From: Paenibacillus phocaeensis | Lineage (GTDB): Bacteria > Bacillota > Bacilli > Paenibacillales > Paenibacillaceae | DNA: 64,000 nt | NCBI RefSeq assembly: GCF_900021165.1 | Contig: NZ_FCOQ01000008.1 | Coordinates: forward strand, 1 to 64,000 | Reading direction: 5' to 3' | Shown here: one piece after another, positions 9,713 through 18,284 of the stretch | Position numbering within the stretch: the first letter of the stretch is position 1 | Layout: each line of letters begins with the position of its first letter | Notes under the pieces: generated by a model | The model's input: only the letters and a program-made list of their open reading frames with translations | What the model was told of the DNA's origin: nothing | Database searches by the model: none | Made by a program: the position numbers and the translations under genes

Positions 9713-10467
9713 GCGTTCACCTCGTTTATTTTTCCGCAAGGCACCCGAAGTCGCAGCGAACCGCTCTCCGCGTCGCCCCGGTCCGCTCGTACCCGAATTC
9801 CCGTAATCCCTTCATCGATATGCCGGGCGAGTGCCTCCGGATTCCCTACGGAACCAACCTGCTCAAATCGTACCAGCACTTCGCTGTCTTCGCGGCACAT
9901 CGACATTTTTAATTGCAACGTCTCTCCCCAGGAAGAACGTCCGTTAAACTGAAACACCCGTACCGTCTCAACGATGGCTTGCGTCAGTTCTTCCGCCTCT
10001 TCCAACGTAAGCAAGCTGTCCAGCTGCAGTTCATCTTCAATCTCAACCTCCAGCTGTATCGACCTGTTCACCTCACGGAACGATTGCAGATAGAAGACCA
10101 ATGCGGGAATGCCAAGCCTGGCAATCTTGCTCTCTACGGCCATTCTTGCTTTTATTCTTTCCACGCAATCGGCCAGTTTATCAATTTTCCGCAGTTGGAT
10201 ATATCCGTACAAGATCTGCAGATCGTTCATCCAATCGTGGCGATGATGGCCCAGCGTGGCGGTGGCTGTGCGTTGGACCGATTCCAGCAAGTGCTTCCGC
10301 TCGGTTTCGGCCGTCTTCCGAAGATGCCGAACATAACCCCAAAACAACGCGAAAAGAGCTCCGCACAGCAGAACCTGTCCGATCGGCGATTTCAGGAAAT
10401 AAGCAAGTGTCAGGCTAACGGCCGCCAGCAGCACGAACATTGCCCTCACCATGAACCGATGTTTCAT
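9703..10467 (-). CDS. spo0B: Spo0B-like sporulation phosphotransferase
   Basis: A 254-residue protein. Two hydrophobic segments at the N-terminus (about 8-26 and 30-45) suggest membrane anchoring, which B. subtilis Spo0B lacks. The phospho-accepting histidine is probably in the H-box-like [20 protein letters not shown] (about residue 75), whose HDWMN-LQ pattern is typical of Spo0B/SpoOB-type helices. The C-terminal half is a weak ATPase-like fold. The position directly before obg agrees with Spo0B, which passes phosphate from Spo0F to Spo0A. A membrane-bound sensor kinase fragment is the main alternative. Confidence 0.78.
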   Translation of the reverse strand: MKHRFMVRAMFVLLAAVSLTLAYFLKSPIGQVLLCGALFALFWGYVRHLRKTAETERKHLLESVQRTATATLGHHRHDWMNDLQILYGYIQLRKIDKLADCVERIKARMAVESKIARLGIPALVFYLQSFREVNRSIQLEVEIEDELQLDSLLTLEEAEELTQAIVETVRVFQFNGRSSWGETLQLKMSMCREDSEVLVRFEQVGSVGNPEALARHIDEGITGIRVRADRGDAESGSLRLRVPCGKINEVNACL

Positions 10468-10570
10468 ATTTTCCCCGTTCCTCTAACAAATTGGGCGGAC
10501 CCAAGCTCCCACCCTGGCATCATTACCCAGTATAACATACCCAACCCAAGTTCGCTCTCGTTAAATATGT

Positions 10571-10608
10571 AAAAAAAAGACAAGCCCTGACACTAACGTG
10601 CCAGGGCT
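10571..10608 (-). terminator. Terminator of the rplU-prp-rpmA operon
   Basis: A long GC-rich stem (AGCCCTG at 583-589 pairs with CAGGGCT at 602-608, all +10000) is followed in the transcript by TGTC and eight T. Confidence 0.85.
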
Positions 10609-10623
10609 CTTGCTTATACACTC

Positions 10624-10935
10624 TTAAGCTTCGACTGTAGCCGCTACAGGAGCGGTTTCCACAGGGTAGACGCTCACTTTTTTGCGATCGCGACCCCAAC
10701 GTTCGAATTTCACAACGCCGTCCACTTTGGCAAACAGCGTGTCGTCCGAACCGATGCCTACGTTCGTGCCTGGGTGAATTTTCGTTCCGCGTTGACGAAC
10801 GAGAATGCTTCCGCCCGTTACAACTTGACCGTCAGCCCGCTTTACGCCAAGGCGCTTCGCGATGCTGTCGCGTCCGTTCTTCGTGGAGCCTACGCCCTTC
10901 TTGGAAGCGAATAACTGGAGATCCAATTTCAACAT
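10624..10935 (-). CDS. rpmA: 50S ribosomal protein L27 with cleavable N-terminal extension
   Basis: L27 reaches toward the peptidyl-transferase centre through its N-terminus. This 103-residue form starts [21 protein letters not shown], and the segment before ASKKG is the Firmicute extension removed by the protease Prp (cleavage after the F of LQLF). The Prp gene lies immediately upstream. The rest ([23 protein letters not shown]) is standard L27. Confidence 0.97.
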   Translation of the reverse strand: MLKLDLQLFASKKGVGSTKNGRDSIAKRLGVKRADGQVVTGGSILVRQRGTKIHPGTNVGIGSDDTLFAKVDGVVKFERWGRDRKKVSVYPVETAPVAATVEA

Positions 10936-10953
10936 TGTAGTCTACCTCCTTCT

Positions 10954-11286
10954 TCAAATAATGACGTCCTGTATCTGAATATACTTCCCGTATGATTCTT
11001 CGATACTCTTCAGCATAACGACAAGCGAGGCAAGCAGCAATTGCGCTTGTTCTTCGGCTTCCGCCCGGGTCACAGCAGGAAGATTCGCGCTGAGAAAGCC
11101 GTTCTTCATCCTGGAGTCCATCACAATGCCCGTCAACGCTTCGATCGAATTGACCGTTCCTACGGTCACGGTCGATACGCCCGCACAGACGATGTCCTCA
11201 CCAGCCTTGGCATAACCCGCATGGCCTTCCACCTCAAAACCTGCGATGCCGTTATCCTTCCGACGCAATATGGAGACGATAATCAA
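10954..11286 (-). CDS. prp: Ribosomal-processing cysteine protease Prp
   Basis: A 110-residue protein of the YsxB/Prp family that removes the N-terminal extension of L27. The catalytic histidine and cysteine are visible at H22 (EGHAGYA) and C34 (DIVCAGVS), the positions known for the family. The start is TTG with AGGTG seven bases upstream. It is sandwiched between rplU (14-bp gap) and rpmA, the usual Firmicute arrangement. Confidence 0.93.
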   Translation of the reverse strand: MIIVSILRRKDNGIAGFEVEGHAGYAKAGEDIVCAGVSTVTVGTVNSIEALTGIVMDSRMKNGFLSANLPAVTRAEAEEQAQLLLASLVVMLKSIEESYGKYIQIQDVII

Positions 11287-11300
11287 ATTATCGCACCTTC

Positions 11301-11612
11301 TTACGCTTGGATTTTCTCGATCGTTACTTTCGTGTAAGGTTGACGATGACCTTGCTTCTTGTGGTAGTTCTTCTTCGGTTTGTATTTGTATACGATCACT
11401 TTTTGGCCTTTGCCGTGCTTCTCGACTTTCGCCGTTACACTAGCGCCGGATACCAATGGAGCTCCCGTTACCAATCCATCACCTTTCGATACTGCCAACA
11501 CACGGTCGAACGTTACGCTTGCACCGTCTTCTGCGTTCAATTTCTCGATGTAAAGCACATCGCCTTCTTGAACACGGTATTGTTTACCGCCGGTTTCGAT
11601 AATTGCGTACAT
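11301..11612 (-). CDS. rplU: 50S ribosomal protein L21
   Basis: A 103-residue L21, recognised from [18 protein letters not shown] at the N-terminus and the C-terminal [18 protein letters not shown] block that contacts 23S rRNA. The start is ATG at 11612 behind GGAGGTG. It is the first gene of the rplU-prp-rpmA operon. Confidence 0.97.
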   Translation of the reverse strand: MYAIIETGGKQYRVQEGDVLYIEKLNAEDGASVTFDRVLAVSKGDGLVTGAPLVSGASVTAKVEKHGKGQKVIVYKYKPKKNYHKKQGHRQPYTKVTIEKIQA

Positions 11613-11738
11613 TTGCTTGCACCTCCTCATGTCTCAGACTCGCCTGATTCAGGTGCCGGTAGACGCCAAGGTCCAACGGACTTGTCAACCCGATCGGAGC
11701 GGTTGCAGCATGTGCACAAGCTAACTTATGACACATAC
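11613..11738 (-). promoter_or_regulatory. Leader of rplU, candidate L21 autoregulatory RNA
   Basis: About 125 transcribed bases lie between the promoter and the rplU start, with several GC-rich complementary blocks (for example GACCTTGGCG and the CGCCTGA-side bases near 11640-11690). Firmicutes commonly carry a structured L21 leader here that binds the ribosomal protein. I infer the function from position and length; no covariance test was possible. Confidence 0.45.
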
Positions 11739-11744
11739 CCTAAT

Positions 11745-11773
11745 ATACTATCATGGGCCCTGCAAAAAATCAA
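11745..11773 (-). promoter_or_regulatory. Promoter of the rplU operon
   Basis: The -35 box TTGATT (11768-11773) overlaps the rng stop codon; a 17-bp spacer leads to the -10 box TAGTAT (11745-11750). Confidence 0.55.
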
Positions 11774-12957
11774 CTGATTACCGTGTTCTCTTCCCGCATT
11801 CTTTTTCGTGTCATTTCCAGCAATCCAAGCTTGGTCCAGCCCAAGATATGATGCTGCGTCCGATCGCCGGACATCGCCTGCTCCAGCCGTTCGCAGACGG
11901 CGGATCGGTGCTCGTCGCTGGCCATGTCGATGAAATCGACGATAATAATGCCGCCGGTGTCCCGCAGCCGGATCAACCGAGCCATCTCTTGCGCAGCCTC
12001 CAGATTCGTGCGAAATACCGTGTCCTCCAGGCTGTCTCCCCCGGTGAACTTGCCGGTATTCACATCGATAACCGTCAGCGCCTCTGTCGTATCCCACACC
12101 AGATAGCCGCCGCCCGGCAGCCAGATTTTCCGCTGAAAATCCTTCTCCAGCTGCGGCTTTACATCATAATGATCAAACAAAGGCACGGCGCCCTCATGTA
12201 CGATGATACGCGGGTTCTCTCCCGGCAGCATCGCCTGCAGGAAGGCAAGCGCCTCCTCAGCCTGTTCTGGACCATCCATAATCAGCTCGTCCGTTTCCGG
12301 GCTGTACACGTCCCGCATCAGTCGCTGGATCATGCTCAGGTCCTGGTGCAATACAACCGGCGCCGCAGCAAATTTCGCCTTCTCCAGAATGGCGGCCCAC
12401 TGCCTTCGCAGCAGCTCGAGATCTTCCGCGATCGCTTCGCCGTCCTCTTCTTCGGCGACCGTCCGCAAGATCAGCCCTTCCTCTTCACTGCGCAGTTCCT
12501 CTCCAAGCTGCTTCAGGCGGTATTTCTCCTCCTCCCGCCCGATCTTCTTGGAAACGGCAACATAACCGGCCGTCGGCATGTAAACAATCCAGCGTCCCGG
12601 CAAGGAGTAGTGGGTCGTCACCCGCGCTCCTTTATTTCCGATCGCTTCCTTTACAACCTGCACAACAAGCTCTTGGCCTGGCTTCAGAAGCTCGGCGATC
12701 GACGGCTTCTGCTTCGGCTGCTTCTCCAAATGGGGGTGCAACACGTCGTCGATATAAAGAAAAGCGTTCTTTTTTTGTCCGATATCCACAAAGGCGGCCT
12801 GCATGCCCGGAATGACATTGACCACCTTGCCTTTAATAAAACTGCCAACCAGTCCTCTGCTCTGTGAACGCTCTGCCGCATACTCCACCAGTTTGCCGTT
12901 TTCCAGAAGCGCGATCTCGGTAGAGCCGGGTCCGCAGTGAACAATCATCCTCTTCAT
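11770..12957 (-). CDS. rng: Ribonuclease E/G family protein (RNase G-like)
   Basis: An endoribonuclease of the RNase E/G family with an N-terminal S1-like RNA-binding region (about residues 30-120). The catalytic metal-binding part contains DVNTGKF (about 295) and IIVDFIDM (about 335), each with the expected aspartate. I chose ATG 12957 (395 residues) with AAGGGTGAG upstream; an ATG at 12972 has no ribosome site. The protein ends soon after TRKR, so the CxxC zinc-link and the C-terminal tetramer segment of E. coli RNase G (about 490 residues) are missing. It lies in the spoIVFB-rplU interval, where B. subtilis has no such gene. Confidence 0.88.
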   Translation of the reverse strand: MKRMIVHCGPGSTEIALLENGKLVEYAAERSQSRGLVGSFIKGKVVNVIPGMQAAFVDIGQKKNAFLYIDDVLHPHLEKQPKQKPSIAELLKPGQELVVQVVKEAIGNKGARVTTHYSLPGRWIVYMPTAGYVAVSKKIGREEEKYRLKQLGEELRSEEEGLILRTVAEEEDGEAIAEDLELLRRQWAAILEKAKFAAAPVVLHQDLSMIQRLMRDVYSPETDELIMDGPEQAEEALAFLQAMLPGENPRIIVHEGAVPLFDHYDVKPQLEKDFQRKIWLPGGGYLVWDTTEALTVIDVNTGKFTGGDSLEDTVFRTNLEAAQEMARLIRLRDTGGIIIVDFIDMASDEHRSAVCERLEQAMSGDRTQHHILGWTKLGLLEMTRKRMREENTVIS

Positions 12958-13048
12958 GATCTCACCCTTCATACGTTCGTCATTCCATGATCATGAACTC
13001 GCATTATCAAGTAACATGCCCGTTCCATTATATCACGACTTTTGCGCT

Positions 13049-13906
13049 TCAAGCCCCGGAACTCCCCTGTAAGAAAGAGGAAATCACCCGCTGTTCCGGC
13101 ACGACCGCCACAATGTTCCCCTGGTGGTTCATCACATAAACGAAATGGTATTTTTCTCTTTTAAATAGACGCAAAATATGATCCAAAGGTTTCGTTTTCT
13201 CGGCAATGATCGGCAGGGCTAAGGAGCCATTAAGCAGATGTCTGGAGAAGCTGCGGTCCCGGTTCACCAGAAAACGCAAAAAACGATAGGGAATGTTCCG
13301 ATAATCCATCAGGTTGGAATAGAACAGAAACAGGCCGATCATCAGCAGGTTTAACTGCATTCCCCCGAGCCCGAGCAGCAGCGGCAAGCAGGAATAACCG
13401 AGAAGCATGAGGCTGAACAGCAGACTGATGCGATAAGACCAAGTCAGCGTGGCGTAATAAGGCAAGGCCAAACTGCATATCGCCTGTGAAATTTTCCCGC
13501 CGTCGAGCGGCAGAATGGGGAGCAGGTTAAATAAGGCAATGAGCAGGTTGCTCTGGATAAAATAGTCCAAAAACGGCCCGTCCCATAATCCGGCAGCATG
13601 GAGCAGCAGCGAAGCGCCGATCAGTAGAACGTTCTGCAGCGGCCCCGCCAAAGCGATGGCGATTTCCCTTCCGGCCGTCAGATCCCCTGCGTCCTCCATG
13701 ACCGCTACCCCGCCGAAGGGAAGCATTTGCACGGACAGGACCTTAATGCCGTACATGCGGGCGGCGAACACATGGCCCATTTCATGAATGAATACGATCG
13801 CGAACAAGGCTAGCAGCTCCAGAAAGTGACCGGTCAGCACCGACATCAGCATGATGATAACAAAGAAAGGGTGGAAGGAAATCGCGATGCCGCGCCATTT
13901 AATCAA
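13049..13906 (-). CDS. spoIVFB: SpoIVFB-like site-2 metalloprotease (M50)
   Basis: A multi-pass membrane zinc protease. SpoIVFB cleaves pro-SigK in the mother cell. The HEMGH zinc motif (IHEMGHVFAARMYG, about residue 41) and the second motif LPLDGGK (about 136) are both present. At least five hydrophobic segments are seen, and the C-terminal 70 residues look like a partial CBS domain, as in SpoIVFB. The likely start is TTG at 13906, overlapping the spoIVFA end by 8 bases. The 285-residue length fits. The pairing with spoIVFA makes the assignment firm. Confidence 0.9.
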   Translation of the reverse strand: MIKWRGIAISFHPFFVIIMLMSVLTGHFLELLALFAIVFIHEMGHVFAARMYGIKVLSVQMLPFGGVAVMEDAGDLTAGREIAIALAGPLQNVLLIGASLLLHAAGLWDGPFLDYFIQSNLLIALFNLLPILPLDGGKISQAICSLALPYYATLTWSYRISLLFSLMLLGYSCLPLLLGLGGMQLNLLMIGLFLFYSNLMDYRNIPYRFLRFLVNRDRSFSRHLLNGSLALPIIAEKTKPLDHILRLFKREKYHFVYVMNHQGNIVAVVPEQRVISSFLQGSSGA

Positions 13907-14816
13907 ACGGAATCACATCCGCCGGATCGATATACCGGTCATCTTTTTTCATCGCAAAATAAAGCGTAGGCAAGGGCGATTGCGTTCGCGGCGGAAGGCT
14001 GCCCAGAACATCGCCTCCTTCCAGCCAGTCCCCTTTTTCGACGGAAATCTGCTCCAAATGTCCATACACCGAGACGTAACCGCCAGCGTGTTGGACCGTA
14101 ACGGTCTGGCCGGTGACGGCATCCCGAGCGATGCGAAGCACCCGTCCGGTTTCAATGGCTTTCACCTGCGAGCTTCCCGCATCGGGGATAATTTCCACCC
14201 CCTTCAAGCTGAGCGCAAAAGGGCTGGCCAAACTTCCGGAAATCGGTGGAGAGAAGCCGGCCGCCCCTCCGACCCGGAGGCCCTGATCTTCCTTCGTTTG
14301 GAATATCGGAATAAACGACGGGGCCCCGCCGAAATAACGCTCATACCAAGCCTGGGCGGCCTGAAAATCCATCTCCACGGTCAGCGACTTGGCTATAAAG
14401 GCACGGATCGGCGTTGACCAGGAAGGCTCATAGCGATTGATCCCCCAGATTGCCGCAAATAGAAGCGCGCTGATGACCAGTCGGACGAACATCGCAGACC
14501 AGAACGTAGACCGTCTCTTCGGCCCGGGAACGCCGGGTTCTTCATTCCGGCTTCCATAGGCGTTCCCGTAGGGATCTTCCCAGCGGCCTTGTCCGCGTTT
14601 CCACAACAGCTCGGGGTCGGGTTCGGATAAGGTGATGTCCGCACGTTCTCCCTTCACCTTCCGTCCCGCTTGATCCCTGTGCGGAATCGCCGCATGGCCT
14701 GGTACCGATTCCCATCCATGTTCCGTCCGCCGCGGCCCCGGGCCCGCAGCATCTTCCAGGGTCAACTGGCGGATCCGCTCGGCTCTCCGTTTCTTGACAT
14801 TTGATTTCACGTCCAT
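13899..14816 (-). CDS. spoIVFA: SpoIVFA-like regulator of pro-SigK processing (degenerate M23/LytM)
   Basis: A 305-residue protein. A long basic cytoplasmic region (1-130) is followed by one membrane helix (FVRLVISALLFAAIWGI, about 140-156) and a C-terminal LytM/M23 fold (about 220-300). In B. subtilis, SpoIVFA holds SpoIVFB inactive until forespore signalling. The LytM part keeps YGHLE but has YFAM where active endopeptidases have HxH, so it is probably non-catalytic, as expected. The start is ATG at 14816 behind GGAGGG. An open frame upstream to 15056 has no ribosome site and crosses the promoter. Confidence 0.87.
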   Translation of the reverse strand: MDVKSNVKKRRAERIRQLTLEDAAGPGPRRTEHGWESVPGHAAIPHRDQAGRKVKGERADITLSEPDPELLWKRGQGRWEDPYGNAYGSRNEEPGVPGPKRRSTFWSAMFVRLVISALLFAAIWGINRYEPSWSTPIRAFIAKSLTVEMDFQAAQAWYERYFGGAPSFIPIFQTKEDQGLRVGGAAGFSPPISGSLASPFALSLKGVEIIPDAGSSQVKAIETGRVLRIARDAVTGQTVTVQHAGGYVSVYGHLEQISVEKGDWLEGGDVLGSLPPRTQSPLPTLYFAMKKDDRYIDPADVIPFD

Positions 14817-14866
14817 TTTCTCATCCCTCCGGTCCGATCCACGGTTTGTCCTTGGCTTGTACTTCA

Positions 14867-14895
14867 TACTTATGAACCAGAAGGATGGAATATGA
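14867..14895 (-). promoter_or_regulatory. SigE-type sporulation promoter of spoIVFA-spoIVFB
   Basis: On the minus strand TCATATT (14889-14895), a 14-bp spacer and CATAAGTA (14867-14874) closely match the SigE consensus (KMATATT, 14 bp, CATAcanT). The start point would be about 50 bases before the ATG. Mother-cell SigE control is known for the B. subtilis spoIVF operon. Confidence 0.7.
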
Positions 14896-15032
14896 ACAAG
14901 CTCCTGCCGCGAACGGCTTCGGCTCAGTCTAAACATTGTCCACGCATGACTCAACCACTCCCGAGCTCTTGAAGAAAATAGCGGTGATTTTTCACCTCTA
15001 TTGGTTGGACAACGCCTTCCGCAACGCCGACC

Positions 15033-15060
15033 AAAAAAACCGATGCCCTCCGGCACCGGT
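15033..15060 (-). terminator. Terminator of the mreBCD-minCD-rodA operon
   Basis: A 9-bp stem (15039-15047 with 15052-15060), a four-base loop and a run of seven T in the transcript follow directly after the rodA stop. It separates that operon from spoIVFAB. Confidence 0.88.
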
Positions 15061-15065
15061 TAATC

Positions 15066-16211
15066 CTATTCCACCTTATATTTCTCCTGATGCAGCTTGA
15101 TGCTGAACACCAGTCCGATACATACCATATTGATCAGGAGCGAGGTTCCCCCGTAGCTGATGAACGGGAGCGTAATCCCGGTGATCGGCATCAGGCCGAT
15201 CATCATCCCGACGTTCTCGAAGATTTGAAACAGGAACATCGCCACGATCCCGACGATGATGTAAGCTCCCCGTTTATCAATGCAATGCAGCGCGATTAAG
15301 ATCATCCTATAGATAAATAAGAAATAGAGCAGCAGCAGCACCGAAGCCCCAATGAACCCAAACTCCTCGCCAACGACAACAAAGATCGAGTCCGAATACG
15401 GATAAGGCACGAATTTCTTATTCTTCAACTCGCCTTTCATGTAGCCGTCGCCGAGCAGTCCCCCGGAGCCGATCGCGATCTTGGCGTAGTTCGATTGGTG
15501 TTTGTCGTCACTCGAAGCTTGATCCGGGTTGATAAACGTATTGATCCGCTGATACCAATGCAGCTTCTGATGTTTCCCTAAGTAGTCCTGAATCTGCGTA
15601 TTATAGGTGTTAAACAACGTGACGAACAGGATCAATGCCGCCACCGCAGCGGTCAATGCAATCAGAACATGGCTGTACCGGGCATTGCCGATCCAGAGCA
15701 TGCCAACCAGTACCACCAAATAAATGATCGCATTTCCCAAGTCCGGTTGAATCAGTACCAAAAAAAACGGCAGCAGCGTCACCAGCGTAATCGGGATGAT
15801 GTCGCGCCGGAATTGAAGCGGTTGGCCCATTCTTTTGCCTAGGAGATATCCCGTTGTCAGGATCAGGATCACTTTGACCAGTTCAGCCGGCTGAAATTGC
15901 AGCCCGCCGATCCGGAACCAGCTGCGCGCCCCGTTGATTTCGGGGGCAAACAGGTACACCAGTACCAGCAGCACGCAGCCTGCCCCGTAAGCAAACCAGC
16001 TGTAACGAAGCAGGGTACGATAGTCCACGATAGCCATGCCGAACACAACCACAAACCCCAGCAAATAAAATAGGATCGTCTTGACATCATACCCCTGGAA
16101 TTCCGTCTCATAGGGAGCGATGGCACTGTGCACCAGGAGGGTACTGAACAGCATAAACAAAGCGAGGATCCCTACCATCAGCCAGTCCACTTTTCTAAGT
16201 TTGAAGAACAA
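15066..16211 (-). CDS. rodA: RodA-type peptidoglycan glycosyltransferase (SEDS family)
   Basis: A polytopic membrane protein of the FtsW/RodA/SpoVE family that polymerises glycan strands in the elongation machinery. It has 381 residues with about ten hydrophobic segments. Typical SEDS blocks are seen: GARSWFRIGGLQFQPAELVK (about 95), the QPDLG loop (about 155) and the C-terminal GMMIGLMPITGITLPFISYGG. The start is probably TTG at 16211 with GGTGG seven bases upstream. The operon position after mreBCD-minCD supports RodA over FtsW or SpoVE. Confidence 0.9.
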   Translation of the reverse strand: MFFKLRKVDWLMVGILALFMLFSTLLVHSAIAPYETEFQGYDVKTILFYLLGFVVVFGMAIVDYRTLLRYSWFAYGAGCVLLVLVYLFAPEINGARSWFRIGGLQFQPAELVKVILILTTGYLLGKRMGQPLQFRRDIIPITLVTLLPFFLVLIQPDLGNAIIYLVVLVGMLWIGNARYSHVLIALTAAVAALILFVTLFNTYNTQIQDYLGKHQKLHWYQRINTFINPDQASSDDKHQSNYAKIAIGSGGLLGDGYMKGELKNKKFVPYPYSDSIFVVVGEEFGFIGASVLLLLYFLFIYRMILIALHCIDKRGAYIIVGIVAMFLFQIFENVGMMIGLMPITGITLPFISYGGTSLLINMVCIGLVFSIKLHQEKYKVE

Positions 16212-16214
16212 CGG

Positions 16215-17012
16215 TTATCCACCCATTCCAAAAAACTTCTTGAAGCGCGTAAATACGCCCTTCTTCTGATCCAGCAGCATCAGCGGCACGGTATCCCCCA
16301 AGATCCGCCGCGCAATGTTGCGGTAGGCGATCGCTGCCGAAGACTCGGGATTCATCACCGTCGGTTCACCGCTGTTGGCCGCTTTGATGACCTGTTCGTC
16401 GTCCGGCACAATCCCGATCAGATCGATGTTCAAGACCTGCAGGATCCCTTCGATATCCAGCATATCCCCGGCCTTCATCATGTTGATCTTGATCCGGTTC
16501 ACAACCAGCTTCGGCGAATCGATATGCGAGTTCTCCAACAGGCCGATAATCCGGTCCGCATCACGTACGGCGGCATGCTCCGGCGTCGTAACGACGATCG
16601 CCTGGTCAGCTCCGGCAATGGCGTTCTTGAAACCTTGCTCGATCCCAGCCGGGCAGTCGATAATGACGAATTCAAACTCCTTCTTCAGCTCCAGGATGAT
16701 GTCCTTGACCTGCTCTGGCGATATCGCGTTTTTGTCTTTCGTCTGCGCGGCCGGCAGCATATACAGCTCATCGAACCGTTTATCCTTCACCAGCGCTTGA
16801 TTCAAACGGCAGCGGCCTTCGGCAACATCAATCAAATCATAAATGATTCGATTCTCGAGCCCCATGACCACATCCAAATTTCGCAAACCGATATCCGTAT
16901 CCACTAAACAGACTTTTTTCCCCAGCAGCGCAAGCGCCGTTCCGATATTGGCCGAGGTGGTCGTTTTGCCGACCCCGCCTTTGCCGGACGTAATTACGAT
17001 AGCTTGTCCCAT
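16215..17012 (-). CDS. minD: Septum-site-determining ATPase MinD
   Basis: A membrane-associated ATPase that positions MinC to block polar septa. The deviant Walker A motif is KGGVGKTT (about residues 10-17). Other Mra/ParA-type blocks are DTDIGLRNLD and DCPAGIE. The C-terminus ends in an amphipathic membrane-targeting helix (KKGVFTRFKKFFGMGG). It has 265 residues, the family norm. It lies 3 bp after minC. Confidence 0.96.
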   Translation of the reverse strand: MGQAIVITSGKGGVGKTTTSANIGTALALLGKKVCLVDTDIGLRNLDVVMGLENRIIYDLIDVAEGRCRLNQALVKDKRFDELYMLPAAQTKDKNAISPEQVKDIILELKKEFEFVIIDCPAGIEQGFKNAIAGADQAIVVTTPEHAAVRDADRIIGLLENSHIDSPKLVVNRIKINMMKAGDMLDIEGILQVLNIDLIGIVPDDEQVIKAANSGEPTVMNPESSAAIAYRNIARRILGDTVPLMLLDQKKGVFTRFKKFFGMGG

Positions 17013-17015
17013 GAT

Positions 17016-17675
17016 TCACACCCCTTTAAACACGTTAAGGTCCGGTCTTACCCGGGTCATATGAATGATTTTGTCGATCTGCATCTTTCCTTCCCGTAGA
17101 AAAGCGAACTCCATGCTCGTTTCCCGGTTCTCCCATTCATCCGGAGGCCGGCTGATCGTTTCCGCTATTCGCAGCTGCGTTGGAGACAGATACGAGGCCG
17201 CAATAATCGAATTCTCGTTCCCCTCAAACCCCGCATGGGCGATGCCCCGCAGTGCACCAAGAATGAGAATATCGCCGGTACAGCGAATCGTTCCCCCGGG
17301 ATTCACGTCCCCGATAAAGAGCAGATTGCCTTCATGATGCAGCACCTGCCCCGAGCGGACAATCCCCGCCATCGTTGTTAGCGACCCGGGCGCATCCGCG
17401 CGTACGATTTCCGGCATCTCGAAGGAGCGGACAAGTAGATTGCCTTTTTGCTTCAATATATCAAGAATCATTTCTTTCTGATCCTCGGTGACGAGCCGCA
17501 TCCCGAGCTTCACGTCGACGTGGATGATCGGCCCGGTCAAAATATGTTGATGGCTAAACTCCAATTTATACTTCAATTCCTCCAGAAGACTCGAAAAGTC
17601 GCACTTGTCGTCCAGCAGGAAAACCAGGCCATCTTTTACGCCTTTAATCGTCACGTGGTTGGATTTCACTGTCAT
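17016..17675 (-). CDS. minC: Septum-site-determining protein MinC
   Basis: An FtsZ-polymerisation inhibitor. The N-terminal domain (about 1-95, VTIKGVKDGLVFLLDD) precedes the C-terminal beta-helix domain (about 108-205, with VRSGQVLHHEGNLLFIGDVN and the glycine-rich GDILILGALRGIAHAG). The length is 219 residues. It forms a min pair with minD, downstream of mreD (78-bp gap). Confidence 0.93.
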   Translation of the reverse strand: MTVKSNHVTIKGVKDGLVFLLDDKCDFSSLLEELKYKLEFSHQHILTGPIIHVDVKLGMRLVTEDQKEMILDILKQKGNLLVRSFEMPEIVRADAPGSLTTMAGIVRSGQVLHHEGNLLFIGDVNPGGTIRCTGDILILGALRGIAHAGFEGNENSIIAASYLSPTQLRIAETISRPPDEWENRETSMEFAFLREGKMQIDKIIHMTRVRPDLNVFKGV

Positions 17676-17753
17676 TAGCCTGTCCCTCCCCCCTAATCAA
17701 TTCGCGCCGGAGCGGGAAAGTTCCTGCTTCCGGCAAGCAAAATAAGCGGGAAG

Positions 17754-18284
17754 TCAAGCATTCTCCTCGGGAGAGCGACGGCGGGTGATCCTTTCGAGCT
17801 GTCGCCGCAGCGGCACGTAAATCGCCAGGGCAAATACGAACTGGACGAACACGTTCGGGATAATGTGATTTTTCAACGCCCATGTATACGGCTGATGAAT
17901 CAATTCAAACAGTGAATAGGTGCCGAACAGAATCGAATCCAGCAGCAGGCTGCCGAGCAGCACGACGATCATCATCAGCGGCAGAGGTGCCCGCTGGTTG
18001 CGGGACAGGAGCCCGAGCAGATAACCGGACAATCCCATGGCGAAGGAATAGGTTCCAATCAGTGCGCCGTAAAAAACGATATCGTGCAGCATCCCAAACA
18101 CCAGGCCAAGGATAAGCCCTGTGTGCCGATTCTCATAAACGGAGAAATACAGAATAACTACGTAAACCAAATGCGGAGCGATCCGCGACTGCCAAGCCGA
18201 TGGAACCAGCCAGGGAACCAGCGTCCCCTCCAGAATGAACAACAGGAACATCAGCAGGAACAGAATTATTTTGCGTCTGTTCAC
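17754..18284 (-). CDS. mreD: Rod-shape protein MreD
   Basis: A small polytopic membrane protein (176 residues, about five hydrophobic segments) of the elongation complex. The N-terminal NRRKIILFLLMFLLFILEGT and the LGLVFGMLHDIVFYGALIGTY region are typical of Firmicute MreD. It begins GTG, overlapping the mreC stop (GTGA). The sequence is not strongly conserved in the family, so the call rests partly on position. Confidence 0.88.
   Translation of the reverse strand: MNRRKIILFLLMFLLFILEGTLVPWLVPSAWQSRIAPHLVYVVILYFSVYENRHTGLILGLVFGMLHDIVFYGALIGTYSFAMGLSGYLLGLLSRNQRAPLPLMMIVVLLGSLLLDSILFGTYSLFELIHQPYTWALKNHIIPNVFVQFVFALAIYVPLRRQLERITRRRSPEENA

Noticed and set aside
9713-9739. N-terminal extension of Obg (MRKNKRGER)
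   Set aside because: No ribosome site; the ATG at 9712 has a good site and gives the conserved [16 protein letters not shown] start.
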